From: Acetobacteraceae bacterium | GTDB lineage: Bacteria; Pseudomonadota; Alphaproteobacteria; Acetobacterales; Acetobacteraceae | Direction of reading: 5' to 3' | Length of the DNA: 43,160 nt | Assembly (NCBI GenBank): GCA_027353465.1 | Contig: DAIEHR010000262.1 | Coordinates: forward strand, 1-43,160 | Shown here: positions 18,781 to 27,381 of the stretch, piece after piece | Numbering within the stretch: position 1 is the stretch's first letter | Layout: the number at the start of each line of letters is the position of its first letter | Notes under the pieces: generated by a model | Seen by the model: only the letters and a program-made list of their open reading frames with translations | Database searches by the model: none | Told to the model about the DNA's origin: nothing | Translations under genes and position numbers: made by a program

Positions 18781-21700
18781 CGGAATGCCTCCAGCGCGGC
18801 CGGTTGCAGTGGATTGATCACCGACCCGGTGCGGATGGAGAATACCGCACGCCGCGGCCCCTGCTGGAATGTCAGCGTGTAATGGTCGGGCGAACCGTCC
18901 CCGGTCAGCGTGCCTTTTTGGAGCAACCGGAACAGTGCCCAGGGGCCGGAGGCGTGCAGGCTGCCGCCGCTCGCGGGCGGATCGAAGACCAGCCGGGCCG
19001 CGCTGCCCCCCTCCCTCGGCCACGCAACCTGCGTCGCCTGCTCCGGCCCGTGGGCGTAGACGATGCTCTCATCGCCGAGATCCAGGGTCACCTGCCTGGC
19101 GCCGGGATCCAGATCGACCGGAGTGATTTCCAGGTGAACCGATGGTGTCGATCCGCCGCCGGCGAAGAACATCTGGCGGATCAGTGAGGCTCGCTGGAAC
19201 TGCGCCAGTTCACCATCCGAGACCGGCGCGGCAATGCCATCGGCCGCCCGGGCGCGCCAGACAGGGCCGGTGGTGTCAGCATACGGGCGAATCTGGGTGT
19301 TGAAGTAGCCGTCGATCAGCCCGTTCGGCGCGAACAGGCGACCGAAATCGTCCAGCGGGATGCCGGCGGCAGCGGTGGTAGCGAATGGGTAATGGCCCTG
19401 AACAGTCTGCACGCACAACGCGGCCGGGCCGCCCTCCCCGTTAAACGCGGCGGCGGCCTGCTGACGGGCGCCCCCGGTGCGCAGGGCGGTAGCGGCGCTG
19501 GCCACGGACATCAGCCAGCGCTGCACCGGCTGCGGCGCCTGTGTGGCGACAGCCCGCAGCGTCGGGACCGGATCGGCGCCCCCCGGAGGCGTGGTCCCGG
19601 GAGGCGCGGCCGCGAGTTGCGCCAAGCTCTGCTGCACGCCGTTGATGGCGGTCAGCGCCTGGTCGATGCCCTGGCCAAGGAAATCGCTAAGCGGCTTGAA
19701 GTGCGCCTCAATCGCGGCTCCGGGTTGGACGACCCCGGCATTGGCGGCAGGGACCAGCAGGCGTTGCAGTTCGGCGGCGGCGCCGGTCGTCGCGGCCGGG
19801 GCGGCGGCCGGTGGCGCCATGGTCAGTTCGTGCGCAATCGACGCCAGCAAGGCGCGCATCGGCGATTGCGGGGACCCTAGCACATACAGCGCCTGTGCCG
19901 CCTGTGGCAGGGACTGTTGCGGCGCCAGGTTCAGGTCAGCCAGCAGGGCGTCCCACCGCCGGATCACGTCGGCCTCATAAAGTCCCACCACGGCGCTTTG
20001 CAGGCTCGCCAAGGCCGGACCGGAGAGATCGATCTGGCTCTGCTTGCCAAGCACCCAGCTTTCAGCCGCGACCTGCTTTGCCATCGCGGGAACCGAGGGC
20101 AGCAACACGGTATTGAATCCGATCTGGGTGTAGAGGCCCGGGACCCCGTCGGTCAGTGGCTTGCCGGAGGCTCGGACAAACAACGATGCGCCCGCCGCAC
20201 CCAGCGCGTCGGACGGGCGCCAGGGCGGCAGGGCCTGCGACGCGGCGGACAGGGCGATGCGGGCATAGACGCGTTGTGCGACCGAAACGCGGCTGAAGGT
20301 AACGCGCGCGGTATCCACCAGGGCGCCGTCGAGCGCGATGCTTGGCAGCGGCATTGCAAGCAGGGCGTTCAGGTGGCCAAGCAGATCGGCGCGCACGGGG
20401 GCGAGTTCGGCGCCGGGCAGTCGTTGTGCCCAATCCAGCCGCATCCAGGCGGTAACGAAGTCGCGGTCGAGCGGGCCCTCGCTGCCAAGCATCAGGTAAA
20501 CCCGGGTGGCCTCGTAGAGGAAATCGGGCTTGTCCCGGGCGGCGCGCATCTGGATTTCCAGCCGCACGATCAGACGGGGCAGTAGGATGTTCTGCAACGC
20601 GTTGCGGTAGACCGCTCGACCCGCGGCTGCGAGTTTATCGTGCTGCGACAGGCCGAGGCTGATCCGATCACTGCCGGCCGCTTGCAAGAGGCCACGGGCC
20701 TGGTTCAGCACAGGCACGATGGCGCGCAAATCCGCACTGGCGACCGGGGTCAACGTCCGCTGCGAAACCGTGTTGTCATATGCCGAGACCGCCCGCGCGA
20801 ACCGGCCAATATCGCCCTGGTTTACGGAGCGGGCGCTCCACAGCGCCAGGCCGCCGCCGGCGGTGGCCAATGCCAGGGTGGCATACCCGGCCGCCAACAG
20901 CAGGCGCCGCTTGCGGGCGGTACCGACCGGTTCCGAGACCAGCATGGCCTCACCCAGCACAACCTGGCAAAGCAAACGATTGAGGAAGAAGCTCTTCCCG
21001 TGATCGGGCCGCAGGCTGGGCATCCGGCGCTGATCGATGCCGAATCCCCCAGCCAGAACGCCGGTCAACCGATCGATCGGCGTACCCTGCTGGGTGCCGG
21101 AGGTCAGATAGACGCCACGCAGCATCGGCGCCGGGGCAAGCCGGGAGCCGCCGAAGGCCGCATCCAGGAACTGTTGCAGCGAGGTGCCAAGACTGGCGAC
21201 CTGGGCCGGGAAACCGGCGATCAGCGCCCGGCGGTCGGGGCTGCGCTCCGCCTGCATGCGGTCGAGCAAGCGGGCATCCAGGCGTTGCACCAAGCCCTTG
21301 AACGCGGCGGCAAAGCCGGACGTTACACCCGTGTCGGGTTGGGACAGCGGGAACGTGGTGCCCCACACTTGCGCCCGCTTTTCGCGATCGAGGTCGTCAA
21401 AGAACTCGGTGAAGCCGGCGATCAGGTCGGCCTTGGTGAAGACCGCATAGACCGGCAGGCGGACGCCCAGGCGGTCACGCAGTTCGTTCAACCGGCGGCG
21501 GATGGCGGCGGCGTGCATGGCAGAGGCTTCCGGCGAGTCGGTGGCGATGTCCGGCAGGGCAATCGCGACGATCACGCCGTTCAGCGGCTGACGGGTCCGG
21601 GTGCGCTTCAACAGATCGAGAAAGCTCTCCCAGCCAGCGCGGTCAACGGCGGCATCGGAATCCTGCGTGGTGTAGCGGCCGGCGGTGTCGATCAGCACGG

Positions 21701-22193
21701 CGTCATCGGTGAACCACCAATCGCACAGGCGCGTGCCACCGACGCCAGGGATCGCGTCCTCGCCCATCTCGTCGGCCAGGGGGAACCTCAGGCCAGAGTT
21801 CAGCAGGGCGGTGGTCTTGCCTGCGCCGGGCGGCCCGATGATGACGTACCACGGCTCCTGATACAGATAGCCGCGCTGGCCACGCGCCTTCCTCAGCAGT
21901 GCCATCGCTCGGCCAAGCCGCTCTTGCAGGGCGTCGGCTTCCTCGGCTGAGGCGACGGCAGCCGGGTCGGCCTCGGCAACGCCCGTGGCCAGTGCCGTGT
22001 CGCGCGCCCGACGGCGCCAGTCGATCGCCAGGTTGGCAACAACCCAGACGCCGAACAGCACAGCGATTACGGCGGCGCGGGGCAGCCATGGTTCCAGCGC
22101 GGCCAGGAACGGGCCGAACACCCAGACCAGGGCGGCGAGCAGCGCGGTGCCGATAAAGGTCAGTAACCAGCGGGAGAACTGGATATTGCGCAT
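18762..22193 (-). CDS. tssM: T6SS inner-membrane complex ATPase-like protein TssM (IcmF/ImpL)
   Basis: TssM (1143 aa) spans the inner membrane and periplasm and links TssL to TssJ in the trans-envelope complex. Two N-terminal membrane segments lie at about residues 9-30 and 40-57, then a GTPase-like cytoplasmic domain with Walker A GPPGAGKTT (120-128), VLIDTAGRY and FTKADLI. A third membrane segment (LLLAAGYATLALATAGGG) precedes the large periplasmic part. The C-terminal DUF1215-type region contains FGRLFAPNGLIDGYFNTQIRPY. AAGGAAA lies seven bases before the ATG at 22193, 11 bases after tssL. Walker A is intact. It is the last functional gene of the second operon; tagF-pppA decays right behind it. 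Confidence 0.97.
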   Translation of the reverse strand: MRNIQFSRWLLTFIGTALLAALVWVFGPFLAALEPWLPRAAVIAVLFGVWVVANLAIDWRRRARDTALATGVAEADPAAVASAEEADALQERLGRAMALLRKARGQRGYLYQEPWYVIIGPPGAGKTTALLNSGLRFPLADEMGEDAIPGVGGTRLCDWWFTDDAVLIDTAGRYTTQDSDAAVDRAGWESFLDLLKRTRTRQPLNGVIVAIALPDIATDSPEASAMHAAAIRRRLNELRDRLGVRLPVYAVFTKADLIAGFTEFFDDLDREKRAQVWGTTFPLSQPDTGVTSGFAAAFKGLVQRLDARLLDRMQAERSPDRRALIAGFPAQVASLGTSLQQFLDAAFGGSRLAPAPMLRGVYLTSGTQQGTPIDRLTGVLAGGFGIDQRRMPSLRPDHGKSFFLNRLLCQVVLGEAMLVSEPVGTARKRRLLLAAGYATLALATAGGGLALWSARSVNQGDIGRFARAVSAYDNTVSQRTLTPVASADLRAIVPVLNQARGLLQAAGSDRISLGLSQHDKLAAAGRAVYRNALQNILLPRLIVRLEIQMRAARDKPDFLYEATRVYLMLGSEGPLDRDFVTAWMRLDWAQRLPGAELAPVRADLLGHLNALLAMPLPSIALDGALVDTARVTFSRVSVAQRVYARIALSAASQALPPWRPSDALGAAGASLFVRASGKPLTDGVPGLYTQIGFNTVLLPSVPAMAKQVAAESWVLGKQSQIDLSGPALASLQSAVVGLYEADVIRRWDALLADLNLAPQQSLPQAAQALYVLGSPQSPMRALLASIAHELTMAPPAAAPAATTGAAAELQRLLVPAANAGVVQPGAAIEAHFKPLSDFLGQGIDQALTAINGVQQSLAQLAAAPPGTTPPGGADPVPTLRAVATQAPQPVQRWLMSVASAATALRTGGARQQAAAAFNGEGGPAALCVQTVQGHYPFATTAAAGIPLDDFGRLFAPNGLIDGYFNTQIRPYADTTGPVWRARAADGIAAPVSDGELAQFQRASLIRQMFFAGGGSTPSVHLEITPVDLDPGARQVTLDLGDESIVYAHGPEQATQVAWPREGGSAARLVFDPPASGGSLHASGPWALFRLLQKGTLTGDGSPDHYTLTFQQGPRRAVFSIRTGSVINPLQPAALEAFRCPAVH

Positions 22194-22204
22194 GACGGGT
22201 TTCC

Positions 22205-23563
22205 TTAGCCCAGACGGTGCAGAATGATTTCGATGCGGCGGTTTGCCGCGCGCCCCCGCGGCGTGGCGTTGGAGGCGATCGGGTCCGCGTCCGCTCGGCC
22301 CTCGGTGGACAGCCTGGCGCGGTCGCCGATCGCGGTGGCGAGGATCGCGGCGGCGGCATCGGCCCGCGCCGCGGAGAGCTGGAAGTTGGAGGGGAAGCGG
22401 ACGGTGCGAATCGGTTCGTTGTCGGTATAACCGAGCACCTGGACCGGGCCGGGTTCGTCCTTCAGGGCGGCGCCGATGCGTTGCAGGACGGGCGTGGCCT
22501 TGGCCAGCACGACGGCACTGCCGGCATCAAAGGTGGCCCCCCCATGCAGACGCACGATCGGGGCGGATTCGGTCCCCACCACCTCCACCAGTCCGGCCTG
22601 GATTTCTGGTTGCAGGAAGGCTCTCAGCCGGTCGAGGGCGCCGGGTTCGATCGAGGCCACCGTGGCTGGGGGCTGAACCGGGCTGGGGCGCGTGATTTCC
22701 GGCATGGTGACCGGCGGAGCCCGCAGCGCCGCTTCATAGGCCGCGTCCGAAGCCGTGTTCAGGCCGAGGCTGGACCACACGAACAGCCCACCGAGAACTG
22801 CCAGTCCGGCAACGCCGGCGACCCAGAAAGGCAGACGGCGGGAGGTTGGGCGATACGGGGCATCAACCCCGCGCCAGGCGGCGGAAAGATCTGGCTCCGC
22901 GCCGGGACGCACCCCGGCGATGACCGCGTAAAGCTCCTCCCGCAAGCGGTCCACCTCGGCGGGGCCCCGCGGCGACAGGCGGTAGCGGCCCATGAATCCC
23001 AGCGAGAGGCAGACATACATGATCTCCAGGACGGGGAGATTCGCGGCCGGGCTGGCGCACAGACCCATCAGCAGTTCGTAGAAGCGCTCGCCGCTGCTGA
23101 CCTCGTTATGGAAGGCCGAGATCAACGATTGCGAGGCCCAGTTGCCCTGGCTGCCCCACGGGGTGTTCAGCACAATATCGTCCAGGCTGGCGCACAGGGC
23201 GTAGTGCGCTGGCCGCAGCAGGCCCTCCGGAACGCCACCAGCTTTGCCGTGGCGCTCAAAGTCGCGCAGGGCCGCGGCGGCACAGGCGCGCAGGTCCCCG
23301 GAGTCCGGTGGCGTGAGCGTGTTGCGCAGGCGCGCCAGCAGTTGCAGCAGTGGAGCAGCCGCCGCTGCGAGCGGTGATTCGACCCCGGATGCCAGCGCGA
23401 CCGATACGGCCGGGCTCACTGACGCGGCACGGCGCCGCGGCGGGACGACGGCAACCGTTGCATCCGGGGACGACGGTCTGGTCGCCTCGGGATGCGGTTT
23501 GATCAAGGACCGGACCACGGTGCGATCGTTGTCGTCCGGTTCGGCGAAGGGATTCTCTTTCAT
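22205..23563 (-). CDS. tssL: T6SS membrane protein TssL with C-terminal OmpA domain (DotU/ImpK)
   Basis: TssL (452 aa) is the extended form carrying its own peptidoglycan anchor. A disordered N-terminal region (1-60) is followed by the DotU domain, with LRPAHYALCASLDDIVLNTPWG and NLPVLEIMYVCLSLGFMGRY, a transmembrane helix (LPFWVAGVAGLAVLGGLFVW), then a periplasmic OmpA/MotB domain with VLGYTDNEPIRT, NFQLSAARADA and the terminal GRAANRRIEI. The domain order is the classic TssL-OmpA fusion, so no separate tagL is needed. It sits between tssK and tssM in the operon. The start at 23563 is an ATG with only a distant purine tract. Confidence 0.96.
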   Translation of the reverse strand: MKENPFAEPDDNDRTVVRSLIKPHPEATRPSSPDATVAVVPPRRRAASVSPAVSVALASGVESPLAAAAAPLLQLLARLRNTLTPPDSGDLRACAAAALRDFERHGKAGGVPEGLLRPAHYALCASLDDIVLNTPWGSQGNWASQSLISAFHNEVSSGERFYELLMGLCASPAANLPVLEIMYVCLSLGFMGRYRLSPRGPAEVDRLREELYAVIAGVRPGAEPDLSAAWRGVDAPYRPTSRRLPFWVAGVAGLAVLGGLFVWSSLGLNTASDAAYEAALRAPPVTMPEITRPSPVQPPATVASIEPGALDRLRAFLQPEIQAGLVEVVGTESAPIVRLHGGATFDAGSAVVLAKATPVLQRIGAALKDEPGPVQVLGYTDNEPIRTVRFPSNFQLSAARADAAAAILATAIGDRARLSTEGRADADPIASNATPRGRAANRRIEIILHRLG

Positions 23564-23594
23564 GGGCGCTGCCTCTGTTCAGCGCCCGCCGTGG

Positions 23595-24923
23595 CTATCC
23601 GCGGATTGCCCAGAGTTCCAGGCGCAGGTTGGGAAATTCGCCGGACACGTGAATCGCGAAGCCGCCCGATGACTGCATCTGCTGCCAATGGGGACTGTTG
23701 CGATCCAGCTCGAAATAGGACGCTCCGGCATGGAACGGTATCTGCCGCGGCGCGACGGGCAACGGACGAATACCGATGCCCGGCAGCGCAACGTTCACCA
23801 GCTCGCGGATTTGCTCCACGGCGCCGATCTTGACCTGCGCCGGGAACAGCCGGCGCAGCGTTTCGGTGGGCAGGTCGGCCTGCACCGACAGCACGAAATT
23901 CGATCCCCGCAGGATCCCGCGATCGGCGATCGGGCCGACGCGCACGCCCTGCCGGCGTTCCTGCAACGGGATGGCAACAGCGTTCTGCTCGATCACCGCC
24001 GAAAGCGAGCGGCGCAGATCGGCGATCACCGGGGCAAAGCTCCGTTGCAGATCCTCGTGCCGGTACGACGGATACTGAGAGGGCCGTCGTGTCGTTTCCG
24101 TGAACGTGGCGAACTCGCCGACCATTTGCACCAGCGCGGCGTAAAGCTCGACCGGATGAATGCGCGGCGCATCCGCCCAATGCGCCAGCAGCTTCTGCCA
24201 GCGATTGATCGATTGCAGCAGCAGGAAGTCGGCGACATCCGACACGCCCCGTCCGGCCGGTGCCGTCAATCGGGCTGCGAGGGCCTCGCCGCGTTGGTTC
24301 AGCATGCCGGTGAGTTCGGCAATCAGACCAACCAGAGGCAGTGATGCGGATGATGTGATACATGGCGTGATCCACCGATCATCCAGGATCACCCGCCGGT
24401 CGGATGTAACCTCGGTCACCTTCGCCAGCGGAATGCAGAAAAACCCCGCGCGATCCTCGGTTTCCAGCATGTAGCGCAGCCGCAGACGGCCAATCAGCAG
24501 ATCAGCTGGCTTAGGCGAGGCGGAATGCGTGTCGTAGGCTTCGAAATCACGAACGGTGAAACGGCCCTCGGTCGATCCGGCTTGCACCATCTCCACGCCG
24601 CCGGCCTGGGCGATCGGCACGGCCAGATTGACTATTGTATCGCGGGTGCCGTCTGGCAGGTCCAGCGGCGATGGATGATCGGTGTCGCCCGGAATGGTAA
24701 AGGCAGTTCCATCCTCGAACAGGCCCGTTGCGCTCGACAGGGCGAAGCGGCCGGTTGCCAGCAGGTCGCGATCGATCACCATGCTGGCGACGCCCCACGG
24801 ATAGGGGTGAAGCATGGCTAAACTGGTTCGCAGCCGATGATCCAGATGCCGGTCCTGTTGCTGGAAATGCTGTGCCCGCAGGAACATGCCCTCCTGCCAG
24901 ACGACGCGATTGGTCCATGTCAT
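23595..24923 (-). CDS. tssK: T6SS baseplate-membrane adaptor TssK (ImpJ/VasE)
   Basis: TssK (442 aa) connects the baseplate wedges to the TssL/TssM membrane complex. The opening NRVVWQEGMFLRAQHFQQQD is diagnostic. LIGRLRLRYMLE, FCIPLAKVTEV, WAD-A-RIHPVELY-type spacing, and a C-terminal region FHAGASYFELDRNSPHW with GGFAIHVSGEFPNLRLELW match the family. Length is normal. It starts at the ATG at 24923, 18 bases after tssJ, and is followed by tssL after 31 bases. No lesion is seen. Confidence 0.96.
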   Translation of the reverse strand: MTWTNRVVWQEGMFLRAQHFQQQDRHLDHRLRTSLAMLHPYPWGVASMVIDRDLLATGRFALSSATGLFEDGTAFTIPGDTDHPSPLDLPDGTRDTIVNLAVPIAQAGGVEMVQAGSTEGRFTVRDFEAYDTHSASPKPADLLIGRLRLRYMLETEDRAGFFCIPLAKVTEVTSDRRVILDDRWITPCITSSASLPLVGLIAELTGMLNQRGEALAARLTAPAGRGVSDVADFLLLQSINRWQKLLAHWADAPRIHPVELYAALVQMVGEFATFTETTRRPSQYPSYRHEDLQRSFAPVIADLRRSLSAVIEQNAVAIPLQERRQGVRVGPIADRGILRGSNFVLSVQADLPTETLRRLFPAQVKIGAVEQIRELVNVALPGIGIRPLPVAPRQIPFHAGASYFELDRNSPHWQQMQSSGGFAIHVSGEFPNLRLELWAIRG

Positions 24924-24941
24924 GTCTGGCTCTTCCCTCGA

Positions 24942-25397
24942 TCAGCTCGGCGAAACGGTCAGTTGAAGGCCGCTGGTAACCAGCGTCAGCCGGGTCGGCC
25001 CATTCGGCGCGGCCGGGACGTGCACCCGCCATGTCGCCCGGTCGATCGCGCGAAACAGCGCGACGGCGCCGATGAAGCGGGTGTTCGGCTTCAGGTCCAT
25101 GACCTGCGTGTGCGTCGCGCCCTGGGCGACAATGATTTCGTCGGAGGCCAAGCGGTCCGACCCCAGCGCCTCGGCTTCCCGGTCCATCAGCGTGTACACG
25201 TCAGCCCGTTCGAACGCCCCCAGCGCGGCAAGTTGATAGATACGGATCGCCACCGGCGTTGGCCGGCCGGCCGGGTCGGGATTCTGGTCGGCGCCCGCGT
25301 GGATGGTCAGCGCCAACGTGGGGGGCTGTGGCGGTGGTGCGGCACAGCGCGCCACCAATAGCAGCGGCGCCAGCAGGACGGTTCGACGATGCGGCAT
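24942..25397 (-). CDS. tssJ: T6SS outer-membrane lipoprotein TssJ (VasD)
   Basis: TssJ (151 aa) anchors TssM at the outer membrane. The start is placed at the ATG at 25397, sharing one base with the tagH stop (TGATG), rather than the TTG chosen by the track. A short signal (RRTVLLAPLLLVARC) leads to Cys18, the presumed lipidation site, but the residue before it is Arg, unusual for a lipobox. The mature part has the family pattern of conserved beta strands: TPVAIRIYQLAALGAFERAD, a DREAEALGSD-type L1 region, and WRVHVPAAPN. Position between tagH and tssK supports the call. Confidence 0.87.
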   Translation of the reverse strand: MPHRRTVLLAPLLLVARCAAPPPQPPTLALTIHAGADQNPDPAGRPTPVAIRIYQLAALGAFERADVYTLMDREAEALGSDRLASDEIIVAQGATHTQVMDLKPNTRFIGAVALFRAIDRATWRVHVPAAPNGPTRLTLVTSGLQLTVSPS

Positions 25398-26503
25398 CAA
25401 CTCGCCGCCCGCGCTTCACGCAGCGCCTGCTCATACGCTCGGGCGAAGGATCGGCCAAACGCACTTTCAAAGCTGTCCGACAACGCGCTGGTCAACCGGC
25501 CGTGCGCGACCTCGAATGCTTCCCATGCGCGCGCCTTGCGTTGCGCCTCCAGCAGGCCGCCACCGCTGCTCTCGCGCAGCTTGGCCGGGTCGAGTTCCCT
25601 CAGCAGGGCACGCACGGCGCTCTGCATTGCGGCAATGGCGGCCAGTTCGTGCAGGCGAATGTCCTGGAATGCCTCCGCGACGGCGGCGGCGGGGGCCATT
25701 TCGGTGCGGCGTCCGGCGCCCACCAGGGCAAGCAGGGCGTCGTCATCGCTGGCCGAGAATTTCAGCGGGTTGTTGCCATGTGCACGGATTACCGTCTGGT
25801 CGATGCGGAATTCGCTTTTGACCGCGGCGCGGGCGGCCAAGGTCTCGCGCAGGCCGCCGGCCATGGCCCGAAACGCCGCACCGAGGCGTTCCATGGCGGC
25901 GACCGGATCGGCGGGATAAGCGTCCGGCATCGCCGCACCGCGCAGGAACGCTGCCATTAGGTCGGTGGTGGACGACGCTGGCACCGGCGCGGGCGCCAGA
26001 TCTGGCGTGATCGCGGCCACGAGTGGCGGCGCGGGTGAGTCGGAAAGGTCCCAGTCGTCATCCAGCAGGACCACGGGACGAGGCGGCCGGAAGGCGTCCT
26101 CGACGCCCGGCGTGTGATCCGGTTGGACAGGGCCGGCGAACACCTCTGGCTCCAATGAACCGAACAGGTCGATGGGCTGTGACGCGGGTTCAGCTATGCT
26201 GACGCCGATCTCATAGCCGCCCAGACGGACACGGTCTCCGTCACGTAGGTCGCGGACGCCGTGGGCACCGATCGGATCGCGTTCGTCGTTGAGGAAGGTG
26301 CCGTTTGTGCTGAGATCAGTGACCTCCCAGGCGCCATCCCGGAAGCCGACGGCGCAATGACGCTTCGACAGGTGGCGTTGGGGGTCGGGCAGCACCCAAT
26401 CGTTGTCCGCCCCCCGTCCAATGGCGAACGTGCCGCGCGGGATGTCCCGCGTGTCGCAGCCGGCGCTGCCCGGTCCGGCCAGAACGGAAAGTGTCAAGCG
26501 CAT
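25397..26503 (-). CDS. tagH: T6SS FHA-domain regulator TagH (ImpI/Fha)
   Basis: This FHA protein (368 aa from the ATG at 26503; the track begins at a TTG four codons earlier) is the phosphothreonine switch of the T6SS in systems where it is studied: PpkA phosphorylates it and PppA reverses this. The N-terminal FHA domain shows FAIGRGADNDWVLPD, HLSKRHCAV and STNGTFLN, the canonical phosphothreonine-binding signatures. A proline-rich linker follows. The C-terminal region includes FRAMAGGLRETLAAR, SEFRIDQTVIRAHGNNPLKFS and a terminal FGRSFARAYEQAL helix, typical of type VI FHA proteins. It starts five bases after the PAAR stop. Confidence 0.93.
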   Translation of the reverse strand: MRLTLSVLAGPGSAGCDTRDIPRGTFAIGRGADNDWVLPDPQRHLSKRHCAVGFRDGAWEVTDLSTNGTFLNDERDPIGAHGVRDLRDGDRVRLGGYEIGVSIAEPASQPIDLFGSLEPEVFAGPVQPDHTPGVEDAFRPPRPVVLLDDDWDLSDSPAPPLVAAITPDLAPAPVPASSTTDLMAAFLRGAAMPDAYPADPVAAMERLGAAFRAMAGGLRETLAARAAVKSEFRIDQTVIRAHGNNPLKFSASDDDALLALVGAGRRTEMAPAAAVAEAFQDIRLHELAAIAAMQSAVRALLRELDPAKLRESSGGGLLEAQRKARAWEAFEVAHGRLTSALSDSFESAFGRSFARAYEQALREARAAS

Positions 26504-26507
26504 GCCA

Positions 26508-26795
26508 TCACCCAATCAACACGCGAGGCCAGCCGAACACGATCGTCCCTCCGTGGCCAGTAACATCCCCCATACGAGCAGCCGGCAGCTTGCCGATCAG
26601 CACGGTGGGCGACCCAAGGGCGATCAGGTCGGGCGGGCCGACGCAGACCAGTTGGTCGGTGGCGCGCGCGGCGGGCAAGCCGCCGACCAGCACCGTCGGT
26701 TGGCCCTTGATGATCGGACCGCCGACATGCGGGACCGGTCCGTTGCACATCGGGCAGATGTGCATGTCGGTGATGCGGGCGGCTGGCTGTCCCAT
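26508..26795 (-). CDS. PAAR-repeat T6SS spike-tip protein
   Basis: This 95-residue PAAR protein sharpens the VgrG spike. Three PAAR-type repeats are visible: PAARITDMHICPMCNG, LPAARATDQLVC and LPAARMGDVTGHGG. The metal-binding histidines and cysteines expected at the cone tip are present (H12 and the cysteines nearby). It has no extension, so it is not itself an effector. Its ATG shares a base with the DUF6931 stop (TGATG), and tagH begins five bases after it. The gene is intact. Confidence 0.93.
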   Translation of the reverse strand: MGQPAARITDMHICPMCNGPVPHVGGPIIKGQPTVLVGGLPAARATDQLVCVGPPDLIALGSPTVLIGKLPAARMGDVTGHGGTIVFGWPRVLIG

Positions 26796-27373
26796 CAGGC
26801 TGCCTCCGGGTCCAGATGGCCGGCACCACCGGCGGCGATATCCAAGGCGCTGCCGACAAATCGGCGCAGGCGTTCAGCTTGCCGTTCAGGATGCGCTCGG
26901 ACCGAGGCCAGGATCACCGCGCCGGCAACGGCGGTGCCGGGGAGATGCGGCGCCGGCGGGACTTTGGGTTGGTCCGGCGGCGACATGGAATCGCCGCTCC
27001 AAAAGGCGGCGACAGCGGCCCAGGCTTCCGGCGAGGCGCAACCGGCGCTGATAGCCTTGTCCATGCCCGCGCGGCGGGTTTCGTCGGTGCGGCGGCGCAC
27101 CCATTCCTCCGCCAAACCGCGGGCCTGCTGGTCCAGATCAGGCAACCCGGCGGCGGACGTTGCCCTAGCGCAACGGGTTGCCCACCAGACGCGTTCACGT
27201 GGTGGCAGGGCGTGGGCGCACAGGCGGGCGGCTTCCAACAGCAGATCCGACTTCAACAGGTGGTCCAGGGCTTCGGGAACGGCTCGGCAGGCGCCGATGG
27301 CAGCGGCGGTTTCCGTTGGCAGTTCCAACCGCGGGAGGATCGATTGCAGGTCGGCGGAGTCCAGCTTGTTCAT
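26795..27373 (-). CDS. DUF6931-like protein between VgrG and PAAR
   Basis: This 192-residue protein resembles the DUF6931 family seen beside VgrG/PAAR genes. The core ARLCAHALPPRERVWWATRCAR and the alanine-rich helical segment SPEAWAAVAAFWSGDSMSPP fit that group. It has no membrane segment or catalytic motif. By position (vgrG, this gene, PAAR, with one-base overlap) it is probably an adaptor or chaperone that loads PAAR or cargo onto VgrG, as DUF4123-type chaperones do in other clusters; that function is inferred only from context. The family name is from memory and should be checked by profile search. Confidence 0.65.
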   Translation of the reverse strand: MNKLDSADLQSILPRLELPTETAAAIGACRAVPEALDHLLKSDLLLEAARLCAHALPPRERVWWATRCARATSAAGLPDLDQQARGLAEEWVRRRTDETRRAGMDKAISAGCASPEAWAAVAAFWSGDSMSPPDQPKVPPAPHLPGTAVAGAVILASVRAHPERQAERLRRFVGSALDIAAGGAGHLDPEAA

Positions 27374-27381
27374 GGCACGCC

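Noticed and set aside
20640-21950. 436-codon plus-strand ORF
   Set aside because: Antisense to tssM; Gln/Gly/Arg-rich shadow.
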